Below are positions 8,152 through 15,749 of a stretch of DNA of 45,390 bases, one piece after another. The notes below the pieces were generated by a model that made no database searches, was not told the DNA's origin, and saw nothing but the letters and a program-made list of their open reading frames with translations. Each line of letters starts with the position of its first letter. Positions within the stretch are counted from its first letter, which is position 1. Location: positions 1 through 45,390 of the forward strand of contig WQRV01000004.1 in assembly GCA_009786575.1 (NCBI GenBank), in the 5' to 3' direction. The position numbers were made by a program, and so were the translations under genes. The stretch is from Chitinispirillia bacterium (GTDB lineage Bacteria > Fibrobacterota > Chitinivibrionia > Chitinivibrionales > Chitinispirillaceae).

Positions 8152-8334
8152 TCACCACCAATAGCTCCCACGCTCGTTGATCTCTTTAACCAATTCATCA
8201 ATCGCGGGGCCGATATCGACCTCAGACGCTGATTTGTCGTCGTTTGTCATGGCCATACATTTCTCAAAATGTTCCCTTGTAACCGGCACATGGGGATTTC
8301 TGAGCAGGTCCTTTAAATCATATCTCTGTTCCAT
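8152..8334 (-). CDS. Small acidic protein upstream of the unknown gene
   Basis: 60 aa. The ATG at 8332-8334 is preceded by an AAAGG ribosome-binding sequence. The protein has a charged N-terminus (MEQRYDLKDLLRNP), an acidic middle (SEVDIGPAIDELVKEI) and ends in an aromatic tail (GSYWW). It is followed at once by the 172-aa gene, with a six-base gap, and shares its AT-rich composition. No family is recognised. Its size and position would fit an antitoxin or regulatory partner, but nothing in the sequence proves that. Confidence 0.6.
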   Translation of the reverse strand: MEQRYDLKDLLRNPHVPVTREHFEKCMAMTNDDKSASEVDIGPAIDELVKEINERGSYWW

Positions 8335-8457
8335 AAAAACCAGCCTTTCGCGATTATACCTGCCTAAACCAAACTAACCTCAAATATAATATTAAACATC
8401 ACAAAAAATCAACTTCCTGAATAAAAAACCAATCCCGCAATTTTGGCGCATTTCCCG

Positions 8458-8961
8458 TTACCACCCGCGGTAGCTAAACGGGTCGCGGCGGTAGAAGTAG
8501 CCGGGGCCGCTGTAGTAGCCCGATTCCGGCGCCTTAATCATCGACACCCTGAACAGGAACCGCTCGCTCGGCATCCAGGTTACCGACGCGTCGAACGGCA
8601 TGTTGCGGAAATAGTCCAGCGACTGAAGATTGTCCGTAGTAAAATTGTTGTACTGATTGAAAGTCGAGTGGATAGGCATGTCAAAATTCAGGCTCAAAAC
8701 CACCGGGGCGTTGAACCTGTACTGCATCATCGTAGAGTAAAAACTCTGCGACTTCACATCGGAAACCTGCGACCCGCCGGCCATGAAACTCATGGAGTGG
8801 TTTATGGAGAAACGGGCCGGGTCGAGCAGGCCGGTGTACTTCGCGCCGCCGTCCCCGTTATCAATAGCCGAAGACCCGCCCCCGCCGTATGCACCCTCGG
8901 ACTGGGCAAACAGGGAGACCGCCGCCGTCAACAAAAACGCCATGACTTTACGCCTGATCAT
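8458..8961 (-). CDS. Secreted protein of unknown function
   Basis: 167 aa from the ATG at 8959-8961, chosen because GGAGGT lies six bases upstream and the resulting N-terminus (MIRRKVMAFLLTAAVSLFAQ) is a clean signal peptide. An in-frame start 35 codons further out would bury the signal. The mature protein is rich in Gly, Ser, Tyr and Phe and alternates polar and aromatic residues (FNAPVVLSLNFDMPIHSTF, FLFRVSMIKAPESGYYSGPG), as in outer-membrane or periplasmic beta-strand proteins. Small proteins of this style accompany envelope biogenesis genes in Fibrobacter-like genomes. No enzymatic motif is seen. It follows the next secreted-protein gene on the same strand after 126 bases. Confidence 0.7.
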   Translation of the reverse strand: MIRRKVMAFLLTAAVSLFAQSEGAYGGGGSSAIDNGDGGAKYTGLLDPARFSINHSMSFMAGGSQVSDVKSQSFYSTMMQYRFNAPVVLSLNFDMPIHSTFNQYNNFTTDNLQSLDYFRNMPFDASVTWMPSERFLFRVSMIKAPESGYYSGPGYFYRRDPFSYRGW

Positions 8962-9087
8962 AACAACACCTCCAATTTTGCCGATGGTCCCCGCTAATAA
9001 TACCGGGGACTGCGGACCCATTCCGCAATCCCCTGTAATATAATATCCGTCAACCGCAAAATCCAAATCCGGCCCGCGGCGGACCTG

Positions 9088-10488
9088 CTACCTGCGGTCC
9101 TTGCGCACCCGCACGTCCCGCCCGTTCTCATTAACGTACACACCGGCGGCCATGGAACTCCTGCCCGGCAGGCGGTCCGGGTTAGCGGCGGCCGAGTAGC
9201 GCTTGCGGCCTTTCAGGTCGTAGAAGACATGGCTCGGATTCCTGACCGCGGATGGCTTGCGGGAGATCGCCGGCCTGTCCCTGATCGATGCAGCACCGTC
9301 TTTCCCCACCTCGAAGTTATCAAACGCGATCTCCAGGCCGGACTGAACGACGAACCCGATACCCGTAATCGTGAATGGCACAGACGAGGCCGGGAGGTCG
9401 GAGAGGTGCTCGCTGTTCACAAAGAACTGGTAGACGTTCGACCCGGCAGCCTTCTTGACCGTGAACGTATCGGCGTAAGTCCGGCCGCCAATGAGGTGCG
9501 CCGCGTATATCTTGGAATTCGGCAGCGAGAAGTTTACGCTGCCCGTTCCAACCCACGCCGCATAGCCGCCGTCTCCCATTATGGCGAAGTTCGCCACTTC
9601 GTTGTTACCGGGGCCGGACAGGAATATCCCGTAGTAGGCGCCCTTGCCGCCACCCATGTGGCGTATCTCGGCGGTGGCCACGAAGTCAAACATCTCAAGG
9701 TCAACGTATGCCCATACCCCGGCGCCGTTAGGAGTATTGATGTTCATAGCACCCTCTTTGAGGCTAACCATAGTATTGATCGCAGGTGCGCCCGCGCTTG
9801 ACAGGAACTGCCATTCGCTCTTGAGCGAAGAGCCGTTAAAGTCGTCGGAAAAATTGGCTTTCTCCCCATCCGTGAACTGGTCGGTCATGCGAAAATCGCC
9901 AAAGGAAGCTGATACGCCCGGCATCATCAGAAACGAGACGTCGCCGGAAGCGTAAGTGGCATCGGTGAACCGGCCCTGGTAGACATCGTTCACAAAGAGC
10001 GTGAACAGCGTTCCCTGCTTGCTGACCGTAATTTTATTGTCGGCGGGCTTTATACCGGAAACCTGGGCCTGGAAGAGGTTGGTCCCCGAGTTATTGCCCC
10101 ACCTGAATGCGATCAGGGTATTGCCGCCGTGCAGAACCACATTGTACCCCGTGATCTCCGGCCCCGGCCCACGGCAGAACAGCACCCCCGCCTGCTCGCC
10201 AGCCGGCGTTACCGACTTCAGGACGTAGGAGATGGTAAAAACCGACGGTTTCGGCGCAGCCAGATCGTTGAAATACTGAGCGGCAAATTTGTCACTCGTA
10301 TTGCTGAGGGCAAGGGTACCGCCGCCCAAGTCCGCGTTCAAAAAGTCATCGTTGCTATTCTTCCACCCTTTCTGGAAAGAGGCCATAGGGTTGGTGAAGT
10401 CGTCCACCAGCAGATCAGCCGCGCCGGATACCGAAGCCGTCAGGAACAGGGTGAGTGCGAAAACGGACAAATTTTTGATACGGGTCAT
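9088..10488 (-). CDS. Secreted multi-domain beta-sandwich protein with C-terminal sorting-like module
   Basis: 466 aa with a signal peptide (LSVFALTLFLTASVSGAA). The body has two similar lectin-like halves. One begins DLLVDDFTNPMASFQKGW and runs to about residue 205; the other begins NFSDDFNGSSLKSEWQFLSS and runs to about 395. Each has alternating strands and a closing FDNF or FGDF, the pattern of DUF1080/concanavalin-like laminin-G folds that bind sugars. The last 60 residues (VFYDLKGRKRYS...GVYVNENGRDVRVRK) resemble the short sorting module of type-IX-like secreted proteins, where the stretch RSSMAAGVY follows the pattern of these tails. A carbohydrate-binding surface role is likely but unproven. 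Confidence 0.65.
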   Translation of the reverse strand: MTRIKNLSVFALTLFLTASVSGAADLLVDDFTNPMASFQKGWKNSNDDFLNADLGGGTLALSNTSDKFAAQYFNDLAAPKPSVFTISYVLKSVTPAGEQAGVLFCRGPGPEITGYNVVLHGGNTLIAFRWGNNSGTNLFQAQVSGIKPADNKITVSKQGTLFTLFVNDVYQGRFTDATYASGDVSFLMMPGVSASFGDFRMTDQFTDGEKANFSDDFNGSSLKSEWQFLSSAGAPAINTMVSLKEGAMNINTPNGAGVWAYVDLEMFDFVATAEIRHMGGGKGAYYGIFLSGPGNNEVANFAIMGDGGYAAWVGTGSVNFSLPNSKIYAAHLIGGRTYADTFTVKKAAGSNVYQFFVNSEHLSDLPASSVPFTITGIGFVVQSGLEIAFDNFEVGKDGAASIRDRPAISRKPSAVRNPSHVFYDLKGRKRYSAAANPDRLPGRSSMAAGVYVNENGRDVRVRKDRR

Positions 10489-10619
10489 GCATACCTCCCA
10501 TTATGGATTGGATGACCGGGTTATTGGCATATCATATAAATATACGGTTTATCCCGGAAAAAAGTGTACAAAAATAAAAAAAGGCAAAAATCATACTCAA
10601 GTCTCTATAATAATATAAC

Positions 10620-10638
10620 ACGCGCCGGGCGCGTTTTT
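10620..10638 (+). terminator. Terminator-like hairpin in a divergent intergenic region
   Basis: ACGCGC and GCGCGT pair around a CGG loop and run straight into TTTTT on the plus strand. It lies between two genes that diverge, so it terminates neither of them. It may end a short untranslated transcript or sit in the leader of the phosphatase gene as an attenuator. The rest of the 258-base gap (10489-10746) is AT-rich with no other feature. Confidence 0.4.
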
Positions 10639-10746
10639 GTTACTTTATCTGTAAAAAAGACAATTTTCCCAAATATATATTGATAAATATCAGCACATAT
10701 TATATTCTATAGTAGGTACGACGACCGTTCTCGAAAGGCTGATATT

Positions 10747-11226
10747 TTGAGCGTAGCAAACTTTTCCTGGGTTATCCCCGAGAGGCTGGCGGGCAGCGCG
10801 GTGCCCGATTTTTCCGGGAAAGCGGGGGTTCCCGATGCCGACTGGCTTGTTGATGAGGGTGTGGATGTGCTGGTTTCGCTGGCGATGCCCTACGGGGAGG
10901 CGGCCGAGGAGTGCGACCGGGTTGGGATCGACTGGATCTTCTACCCCATCCCCGATTTCGACATCCCATCCGACCAAGAGTCCTTCTCCGCCCTCGTGGA
11001 GGACCTGGTTGAGGCCGTGCGCGACGAGGAGGGGATCGGTGTCTGCGTCCACTGCCAGGCGGGGATCGGGCGCACCGGGCTCCTGCTCGCGTGCATTATG
11101 GGCAAGTACCTCGGGATATCCGGCGACAAGGCCGTCGCGGCGGTGCGCAAGACGCGGCCCGGCTCCCTCGAAACGCCCGGCCAGGTCAACTTCGTCAAAC
11201 AGTTCCTCAGCGGAAAGCCGGAGTGA
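10747..11226 (+). CDS. Protein-tyrosine / dual-specificity phosphatase
   Basis: 159 aa. The signature loop HCQAGIGRTG supplies catalytic Cys103 and Arg109 (C-x5-R), and a general-acid aspartate is available in YPIPDFDIPS near residue 70. Length and layout match small bacterial dual-specificity phosphatases, which hydrolyse phospho-Tyr, phospho-Ser/Thr or phosphoinositide substrates in the cytosol. The start is a TTG at 10747, with AAAGG about ten bases upstream. The TGA stop overlaps the ATG of the dGTPase gene (TGATG), so the two are translationally coupled. The pairing with a nucleotide hydrolase is noteworthy, but the substrate cannot be inferred. Confidence 0.85.
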   Translation: MSVANFSWVIPERLAGSAVPDFSGKAGVPDADWLVDEGVDVLVSLAMPYGEAAEECDRVGIDWIFYPIPDFDIPSDQESFSALVEDLVEAVRDEEGIGVCVHCQAGIGRTGLLLACIMGKYLGISGDKAVAAVRKTRPGSLETPGQVNFVKQFLSGKPE

Positions 11227-12398
11227 TGGACGGGCCCCTTGAGCTCGATATCCGGCAGATACTCCTGCGGGACGAAGAGAAGCTCAGCCCTTTCGCCAAG
11301 AAGAGCAGCGAATCCCTCGGGCGCCGCAAGCCCCTGCGGCGCGACCCGTTCCGGCTGGAGTTCGCGAGGGACGAGACGCGCATCCTCCACTCGCGCCCCT
11401 TCAGGCGGCTCAAGCACAAGACGCAGGTGTTCCTGTCGCCGGACAACGACCACATCTGCACGCGGATGGAGCACGTTTTGCACGTATCGAGCATCGCCAC
11501 CGTCATCGGCCGCTGCCTTAACCTCAACACCGACCTTATCAACGCCATCGCCAAGGGGCACGACCTGGGCCACCCGCCCTTCGGCCACGCCGGTGAGCGC
11601 GTACTCGACAATATTCTAAAAGACGGGGGCATCGCCAGAGGGTTCAAGCACGAGATACACGGGCTGCGCATAGTAGACAAGCTCACGAACTACGGCGACG
11701 GCCTCAACCTGACGTACGAAGTGCGCGACGGCATCGCCACCCACTGCGGGGAGAGCTTCGACCGCACCGTGGCGCCTGACCGCTCAAGGGACCTGAGCGC
11801 GCTCGAATCCCTCTCCGACCGCGGGCCCTACCCCGCAACGCTTGAGGGGTGTTTAGTGAGATTGGTAGACCGGATCGCGTATCTGGGGCGGGACCTGGAA
11901 GACGCCATAAAGGCGAGGCTCATCAAGAAAGCGGATATCCCGCCGGAGGTAGCCAAGGCGCTGGGGACCGAGAACGGGCAGATCATAGGCGTGTTCGTAA
12001 GCGATACCATCGCCTGCAGCGCGGGGAAAGATTATATAGGGATGAGCGCGGAGGTCTTTGAACTGATGAAAGCGTTTAAAGAGTTTAACTACGAGCGTAT
12101 ATACAGGCATCCTGATGTGGAGCAGGTATCCAAGAAGGTTAAGCGGATGCTGGAGATTCTGTACGGCGAGCTGTATAAAATCTATGAGGAGTCTAAGGGC
12201 GGGAAGGACGCGGTGTACGTCGGCGGGCTTGTCAAGGAGGCGCCGGTCATGGAGACGTTCTTCAATTTCGTCAAAAATACCAATTATTTGGACGGGGTTG
12301 AGGCCTGGCGGGTAGTGATAGACTATATCGCCGGGATGACGGACCATTTTGCGGAGAAGACGATTACGCAGCTGTTTGTGCCTTCGCCGTTTGTGTAG
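11226..12398 (+). CDS. dgt: Deoxyguanosinetriphosphate triphosphohydrolase-like HD protein
   Basis: 390 aa from the ATG at 11226, which overlaps the phosphatase stop; a longer frame exists but would run through that gene. The N-terminus shows the dGTPase signature RDETRILHSRPFRRLKHKTQVF. The HD-domain metal ligands follow: His83 in RMEHVLHV, and His112-Asp113 in GHDLGHPPFGHAGE, with a further Asp in VDRIAYLGRDLED. The enzyme removes triphosphate from dNTPs and so controls dNTP pools; some members act in phage defence. The length fits the shorter non-E. coli subgroup. Coupled to the upstream phosphatase. Confidence 0.92.
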   Translation: MDGPLELDIRQILLRDEEKLSPFAKKSSESLGRRKPLRRDPFRLEFARDETRILHSRPFRRLKHKTQVFLSPDNDHICTRMEHVLHVSSIATVIGRCLNLNTDLINAIAKGHDLGHPPFGHAGERVLDNILKDGGIARGFKHEIHGLRIVDKLTNYGDGLNLTYEVRDGIATHCGESFDRTVAPDRSRDLSALESLSDRGPYPATLEGCLVRLVDRIAYLGRDLEDAIKARLIKKADIPPEVAKALGTENGQIIGVFVSDTIACSAGKDYIGMSAEVFELMKAFKEFNYERIYRHPDVEQVSKKVKRMLEILYGELYKIYEESKGGKDAVYVGGLVKEAPVMETFFNFVKNTNYLDGVEAWRVVIDYIAGMTDHFAEKTITQLFVPSPFV

Positions 12399-12406
12399 GC
12401 CTTCCG

Positions 12407-13303
12407 TCAATCCCCCATATAAGGATTAACGTGAACCATGCAGTGTTTCACGCTGGGGAATTTATTTTCTATTTCGTCGTGGACCATCTGCGATATTTTA
12501 TGGGACTGGATGAGCGTCAGGTTTGGATTCGCGGCGATTTCGACATCAACAAATATTTTCGCGCCGAATATGCGGGTTCTTATGTCGTCAACCGCAATAA
12601 CTCCATTTTGGGCGGCGGCCAGGGCTTTTAGCTCTTCTACGGTTTTGTCGTCGCAGGAGGTGTCGAGCATTTTGTTGATGGCGTCGGCAAAGATGTCGTA
12701 GGCTGCCTTCATGATGAAGAGGCAGATTATGAGGCTGGCTATGGGGTCGAGTATGGGGCAGCCCATCATCGCGCCGCCGATGCCTATGAAGACGCCTATC
12801 GAGGAGAGGCCGTCGGAGCGGTGGTGCCAGGCGTCGGCCATGAGGGCGCCGGAGTTGATCTTCTTGGCGGCGGCGCTGGTGTACCAGTACATCCACTCCT
12901 TGACTGCGATAGATACCAGCGCGGCGATAAGGGCCAGGGAGCCTGGGATCTTGCCGTCGTAGGCGCCTTCGATTATCGTTTTGGTCCCGCTGTAGCCAAT
13001 GCCCAGGCCAACGATGCCGAGGGACAGGGCGAGGAGGATAGATGCTACGCACTCGAAGCGCTCGTGGCCGTATGGGTGCCTGTTGTCGGGCTTCTGGCCC
13101 GACAGGTTCACGCCTACTATCACTATAAAGGTTGTGAGGAGGTCGGACAGGGTGTGCACCGCATCGGAGATCATGGCGGCCGAGTTGGCCACTATCCCGG
13201 CTACGAGCTTGAACGCGGTGAGAACGGTATTGATGATGATGGTAACAACCGCGACGCGGTTGGCCAAAGCGATGGCGCTTCTGCCGGTAACGGTATTTTC
13301 CAT
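12407..13303 (-). CDS. Cation diffusion facilitator transporter
   Basis: 298 aa from the ATG at 13301-13303, preceded by GGGAGG; an extended frame upstream lacks a ribosome-binding site and runs into a hairpin. The membrane half shows the CDF pattern: ANSAAMISDAVHTLSDLL in helix 2 and DAWHHRSDGLSS in helix 5, whose His and Asp residues form the metal site. About six helices are visible between residues 10 and 205, followed by a cytosolic ferredoxin-like domain ending KHCMVHVNP. Proteins of this family export Zn, Fe, Mn or Cd in exchange for protons. The HHRSD variant is common in Fe/Zn/Mn types, but the metal cannot be fixed from sequence. Convergent with dgt. Confidence 0.92.
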   Translation of the reverse strand: MENTVTGRSAIALANRVAVVTIIINTVLTAFKLVAGIVANSAAMISDAVHTLSDLLTTFIVIVGVNLSGQKPDNRHPYGHERFECVASILLALSLGIVGLGIGYSGTKTIIEGAYDGKIPGSLALIAALVSIAVKEWMYWYTSAAAKKINSGALMADAWHHRSDGLSSIGVFIGIGGAMMGCPILDPIASLIICLFIMKAAYDIFADAINKMLDTSCDDKTVEELKALAAAQNGVIAVDDIRTRIFGAKIFVDVEIAANPNLTLIQSHKISQMVHDEIENKFPSVKHCMVHVNPYMGD

Positions 13304-13328
13304 ACTGCCTCCCGATAGGGGTTGAAAA

Positions 13329-13377
13329 GAAGACGCCCGCGGAACAATAAGTTGTTTACTGTCCCGCGGGCGTCTTC
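13329..13377. promoter_or_regulatory. Strong 14-bp hairpin upstream of the CDF gene
   Basis: GAAGACGCCCGCGG (13329-13342) and its exact reverse complement (13364-13377) flank a 21-base loop. On the minus strand this would lie in the 5' leader of the transporter gene, about 25 bases before its start codon, so it could act as an attenuator or RNA-level switch, possibly metal-responsive. There is no T-run directly after it, which argues against a simple terminator. The role is inference. Confidence 0.45.
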
Positions 13378-13500
13378 CCGCTGCCGCGAACCGCAGCCCG
13401 TCCACCGGAAAACTTTTAGATTTCCGGCGACTGTTCAGTTACCGAGAGTGTCGTGTCTCCTATTAAGATAATTTCCCGCTGATATGAAGTCAATATTTTT

Positions 13501-13543
13501 ACATTTTTTTGCACCTTGTAAAAAATGTCGCCTGGCAGGCGAC
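13501..13543. promoter_or_regulatory. Nested inverted repeats in the 309-base intergenic gap
   Basis: The gap 13304-13612 between the transporter and the 98-aa gene holds, besides the 14-bp hairpin, two overlapping symmetries. ACATTTTTT (13501-13509) pairs with AAAAAATGT (13520-13528), and GTCGCCT/AGGCGAC (13527-13543) forms a 7-bp hairpin around GGC. They could be mutually exclusive. Nothing coding is seen in this gap. Confidence 0.35.
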
Positions 13544-13612
13544 CACAAGCCCCATTTTTCGTGGTAAAATATCAATACAATGCAACCTAAATCCATAAAA
13601 AAGGAGTGTTTC

Positions 13613-13909
13613 ATGTCCGTACAGATCAAGCCGTACGCAATTTTGCAGAAGATACGCCTCAGCGGCCGGGAGGTCTACACCGACCTCAAGTACCTCAACG
13701 ACCTCGAGAACGCGAAGAAGGCGGCGTTTTTCGACTTCATGTCGGCCTCCACGGTCATCACCGACAGCGAGGACCCAAACGAAGACGCTTCCGGCGCGGA
13801 GGTAGAGGTGTACGTGGGCCGGGCCGAGTTCACGCTGGGCGACGTGCATAAGCTGGTTTTCGACGACAGCGGCGAGGCGCGGTGGGTCCCGGCGGTCGCG
13901 GGGTTTTAG
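13613..13909 (+). CDS. Small uncharacterised cytosolic protein
   Basis: 98 aa from the ATG at 13613, chosen because AAGGAG lies eight bases before it; an upstream in-frame ATG at 13580 has no such site. No signal peptide or membrane segment. The protein is acidic (SEDPNEDASGAEVEVYVG) and ends with EARWVPAVAGF. It begins VQIKPYAILQKIRLSGREVYTDLKYLND and appears soluble and single-domain. No family is recognised. The HNH-type gene follows 77 bases downstream on the same strand, separated by a GC-rich then AT-rich stretch. Confidence 0.65.
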   Translation: MSVQIKPYAILQKIRLSGREVYTDLKYLNDLENAKKAAFFDFMSASTVITDSEDPNEDASGAEVEVYVGRAEFTLGDVHKLVFDDSGEARWVPAVAGF

Positions 13910-13986
13910 GCGGCAAAATATTATTATAGCGGGAAGGGCGGCGTTCGCCCGCCCGCCAGCGCGAAAAATATTATATTATATTGAGT

Positions 13987-14718
13987 ATGCCAAACGACAG
14001 ACTCTGCATAATATGCAACGCGCGCAAGCCGGAATCCGCTTTCGAGCGGAAGGGGGAGCACATCGTCCCCCGGTCGCTCGGGAACCGGAAATTTAGGACC
14101 CCCTTTGTCTGCTCCGACTGCAACAACGGGCTGGGGGGTACGGTGGACCTCGCGCTTAAAAACGTATTCGCCGTGAAGTTGGCCTGCTACGACCGTGGCG
14201 TTGGCGTGGGGCGGGCAGACGAGATTCTGTCTGAGGGCGGTCAGCCCCCGGATAACCCCGACGTGAAGGGCGCCATCCTGAAGATCGCCTACGAGGCGGC
14301 GCATCTCCGGCTGGGAAATAACTGGCTGGATGACCCTAAGGCCAAAGCCGTCCGTGAGATATTATCTGCCTATATTAATAAGGATAAAAGGGCGGCCCAC
14401 GCGCTGATGGAGAACATCACAGTGCATGATATATCAATCGGGATGTTCTATTACCGTATGGGCAAGGCCCGCAGCGAGCACATCAAGCACGCCATAACCG
14501 CCAAATCCTGCCTGAACGCGCTGTGGCTGGCGCCGGCCGCAGCGTTACGGGAGGCCGGTAACGAGCGTATCAACAAGGTCAATACATCAACCGGCCAGAA
14601 TGATGGGGGGCTGATGTTAGTATTTGATATTGAAGGAGTTGCGCCGGGATACGCCGTCGTCAGCGATTCCGGTTGGGGGATAAACACCCCGGTACTTTTA
14701 GCGCCTGCGTTAAAATAA
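13987..14718 (+). CDS. HNH-endonuclease-like protein
   Basis: 243 aa from the ATG at 13987; a TTG two codons earlier is an alternative, and neither has a clear ribosome-binding site. The N-terminus holds a zinc-knuckle HNH module: CIICNARKP, then GEHIVPRSLGN (catalytic His), then VCSDCNNGLGG. This is the HNH_5-like layout found in restriction enzymes, phage proteins and free-standing nucleases. The remaining 170 residues are predicted to be mixed and are not recognised; the end (GYAVVSDSGWGINTPV) may form a small beta domain. A nicking or DNA-cleaving activity is likely. The palindromic repeat unit begins just after its stop. Confidence 0.7.
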   Translation: MPNDRLCIICNARKPESAFERKGEHIVPRSLGNRKFRTPFVCSDCNNGLGGTVDLALKNVFAVKLACYDRGVGVGRADEILSEGGQPPDNPDVKGAILKIAYEAAHLRLGNNWLDDPKAKAVREILSAYINKDKRAAHALMENITVHDISIGMFYYRMGKARSEHIKHAITAKSCLNALWLAPAAALREAGNERINKVNTSTGQNDGGLMLVFDIEGVAPGYAVVSDSGWGINTPVLLAPALK

Positions 14719-14723
14719 CATAG

Positions 14724-14864
14724 ATTACACGATTAAATTGGCATCACGGCTGTCGTGCAGTCGCTGGGCGGCACAAATTACACGATTAAATATTATACCC
14801 GTGCCGCCCGGCGGCATCACGGCTGTCGTGCAGTCGCCGGGCGGCACGGGTATAATATTTAATC
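14724..14864. repeat. Palindromic repeat element, copy B, with a truncated tandem copy
   Basis: 30-bp perfect inverted repeats at 14784-14813 and 14835-14864 surround a 21-base loop. The outer sequence matches that of the element at 5334-5411 (AAATATTATACCCG and its complement). Immediately before it, 14724-14776 repeats ATTACACGATTAAAT and the GGCATCACGGCTGTCGTGCA loop region but lacks the ATTATACCCG-containing left arm. The region is thus a full unit plus a deletion derivative. Confidence 0.8.
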
Positions 14865-14887
14865 ATATCTTCAATAATTGCGCGTCC

Positions 14888-14922
14888 AAAAAAAATGGGC
14901 CCGGTTTGATCACCGGGCCCAT
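14888..14922 (-). terminator. Rho-independent terminator of the Ala/Gly-rich gene
   Basis: ATGGGCCCGGT (14895-14905) and ACCGGGCCCAT (14912-14922) form an 11-bp perfect stem with a six-base loop. On the minus strand it is followed by eight T residues. It lies about 40 bases past the stop of the gene ending at 14965. Confidence 0.9.
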
Positions 14923-14964
14923 ACGGTCCGTCTTCGCCGTTTTAACGACGGCACAACATCAGGC

Positions 14965-15609
14965 TCAGGCAGACGTTTTCGTTCCGCCTACCCAGTTGTC
15001 GAACTCGGACATCACCGAGTCGTAGGTCTTCTGGGACAACTCCGGCATTTTGTCGAAGCCGCCGAACAAATTGGCCACGGCGTTGAAGCCATCCTGTACG
15101 GCTTTTCTCATGTCCTCGATCTTCGATTCGCTGGCGCCCGACCCGGCCATAGCTTTGGCAAAATCCACTATGCGGGCGGTGGTCTGCTTGATGCCGAAGT
15201 AGCCGTCTTCGGCGGTCAGTTCCTGGGCTTTGAGCTGGGTGGCCTCATCGACCTTGAAACCTCCGGCAACGGCATTGCCGCTGCCGTTAGCCGCCATGGC
15301 CCAGAAGGCCTGGCCGTTGGTGCCGCCGGCGTTTTTGGCGCCGCCCACATTGCCGCCGATTATACTTTCAACCATCCGGCGCATGGAGGCGTGCTGCGCT
15401 TCGGCCATGTCCCATAGCTTCTGTATAGAGGCGGAATCCTTCGAGTAGACCCCTTTGGCCCCCCCGCCGGCTCCGGCAGTGTACTGGTCGCCCGCGGCAG
15501 CCTTCGTATCCGCAGCGGCATCGTTAGCCTTGCCGCCGGCCCTCTTTGCGTTAAGGTCCTGATAATAGGCCTGTGTAGCCCCAGAACCGTGTACCTGTCC
15601 TACGCTCAT
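14965..15609 (-). CDS. Ala/Gly-rich protein, possibly DUF5610-like
   Basis: 214 aa with no signal peptide. The first 50 residues are low-complexity (Ala, Gly, Lys, Thr). The body ends in a conserved-looking block, DGYFGIKQTTARIVDFAKAM...KMRK-like helices, PELSQKTYDSVMSEFDNW. I recall this GYxGxxQT...FAKAL...SQKTxDxxMxxFDxW pattern from a widespread uncharacterised family in Campylobacter, Pseudomonas and spirochaetes (probably DUF5610); that is from memory, not a search. The same organisms often also encode HExxH proteins like the one at 23620-24636. It has its own terminator downstream and no operon partner. Confidence 0.7.
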   Translation of the reverse strand: MSVGQVHGSGATQAYYQDLNAKRAGGKANDAAADTKAAAGDQYTAGAGGGAKGVYSKDSASIQKLWDMAEAQHASMRRMVESIIGGNVGGAKNAGGTNGQAFWAMAANGSGNAVAGGFKVDEATQLKAQELTAEDGYFGIKQTTARIVDFAKAMAGSGASESKIEDMRKAVQDGFNAVANLFGGFDKMPELSQKTYDSVMSEFDNWVGGTKTSA

Positions 15610-15686
15610 AGTATGCCCCTTTCGAAAATACTACTGTGTACTACTGTTATCGGCATATAACTAAAAATCTTTAGAAATTAATTAAA

Positions 15687-15705
15687 GGGCGGGTTAAACC
15701 CGCCC
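15687..15705 (-). terminator. Terminator of the barrel/TPR gene
   Basis: GGGCGGGT and ACCCGCCC form an 8-bp perfect stem around TAA. Read on the minus strand it is followed by TTTAATTAATTT. It lies 45 bases after the stop of the gene ending at 15750. Confidence 0.75.
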
Positions 15706-15749
15706 ATATATATAGTGCCATGGCATTGTCACACAAGCAGATACGGCTA

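Noticed and set aside
14724-14864. Possible CRISPR array
   Set aside because: There are only two partial units, with no regular spacers and no cas genes; the pattern fits a palindromic repeat.
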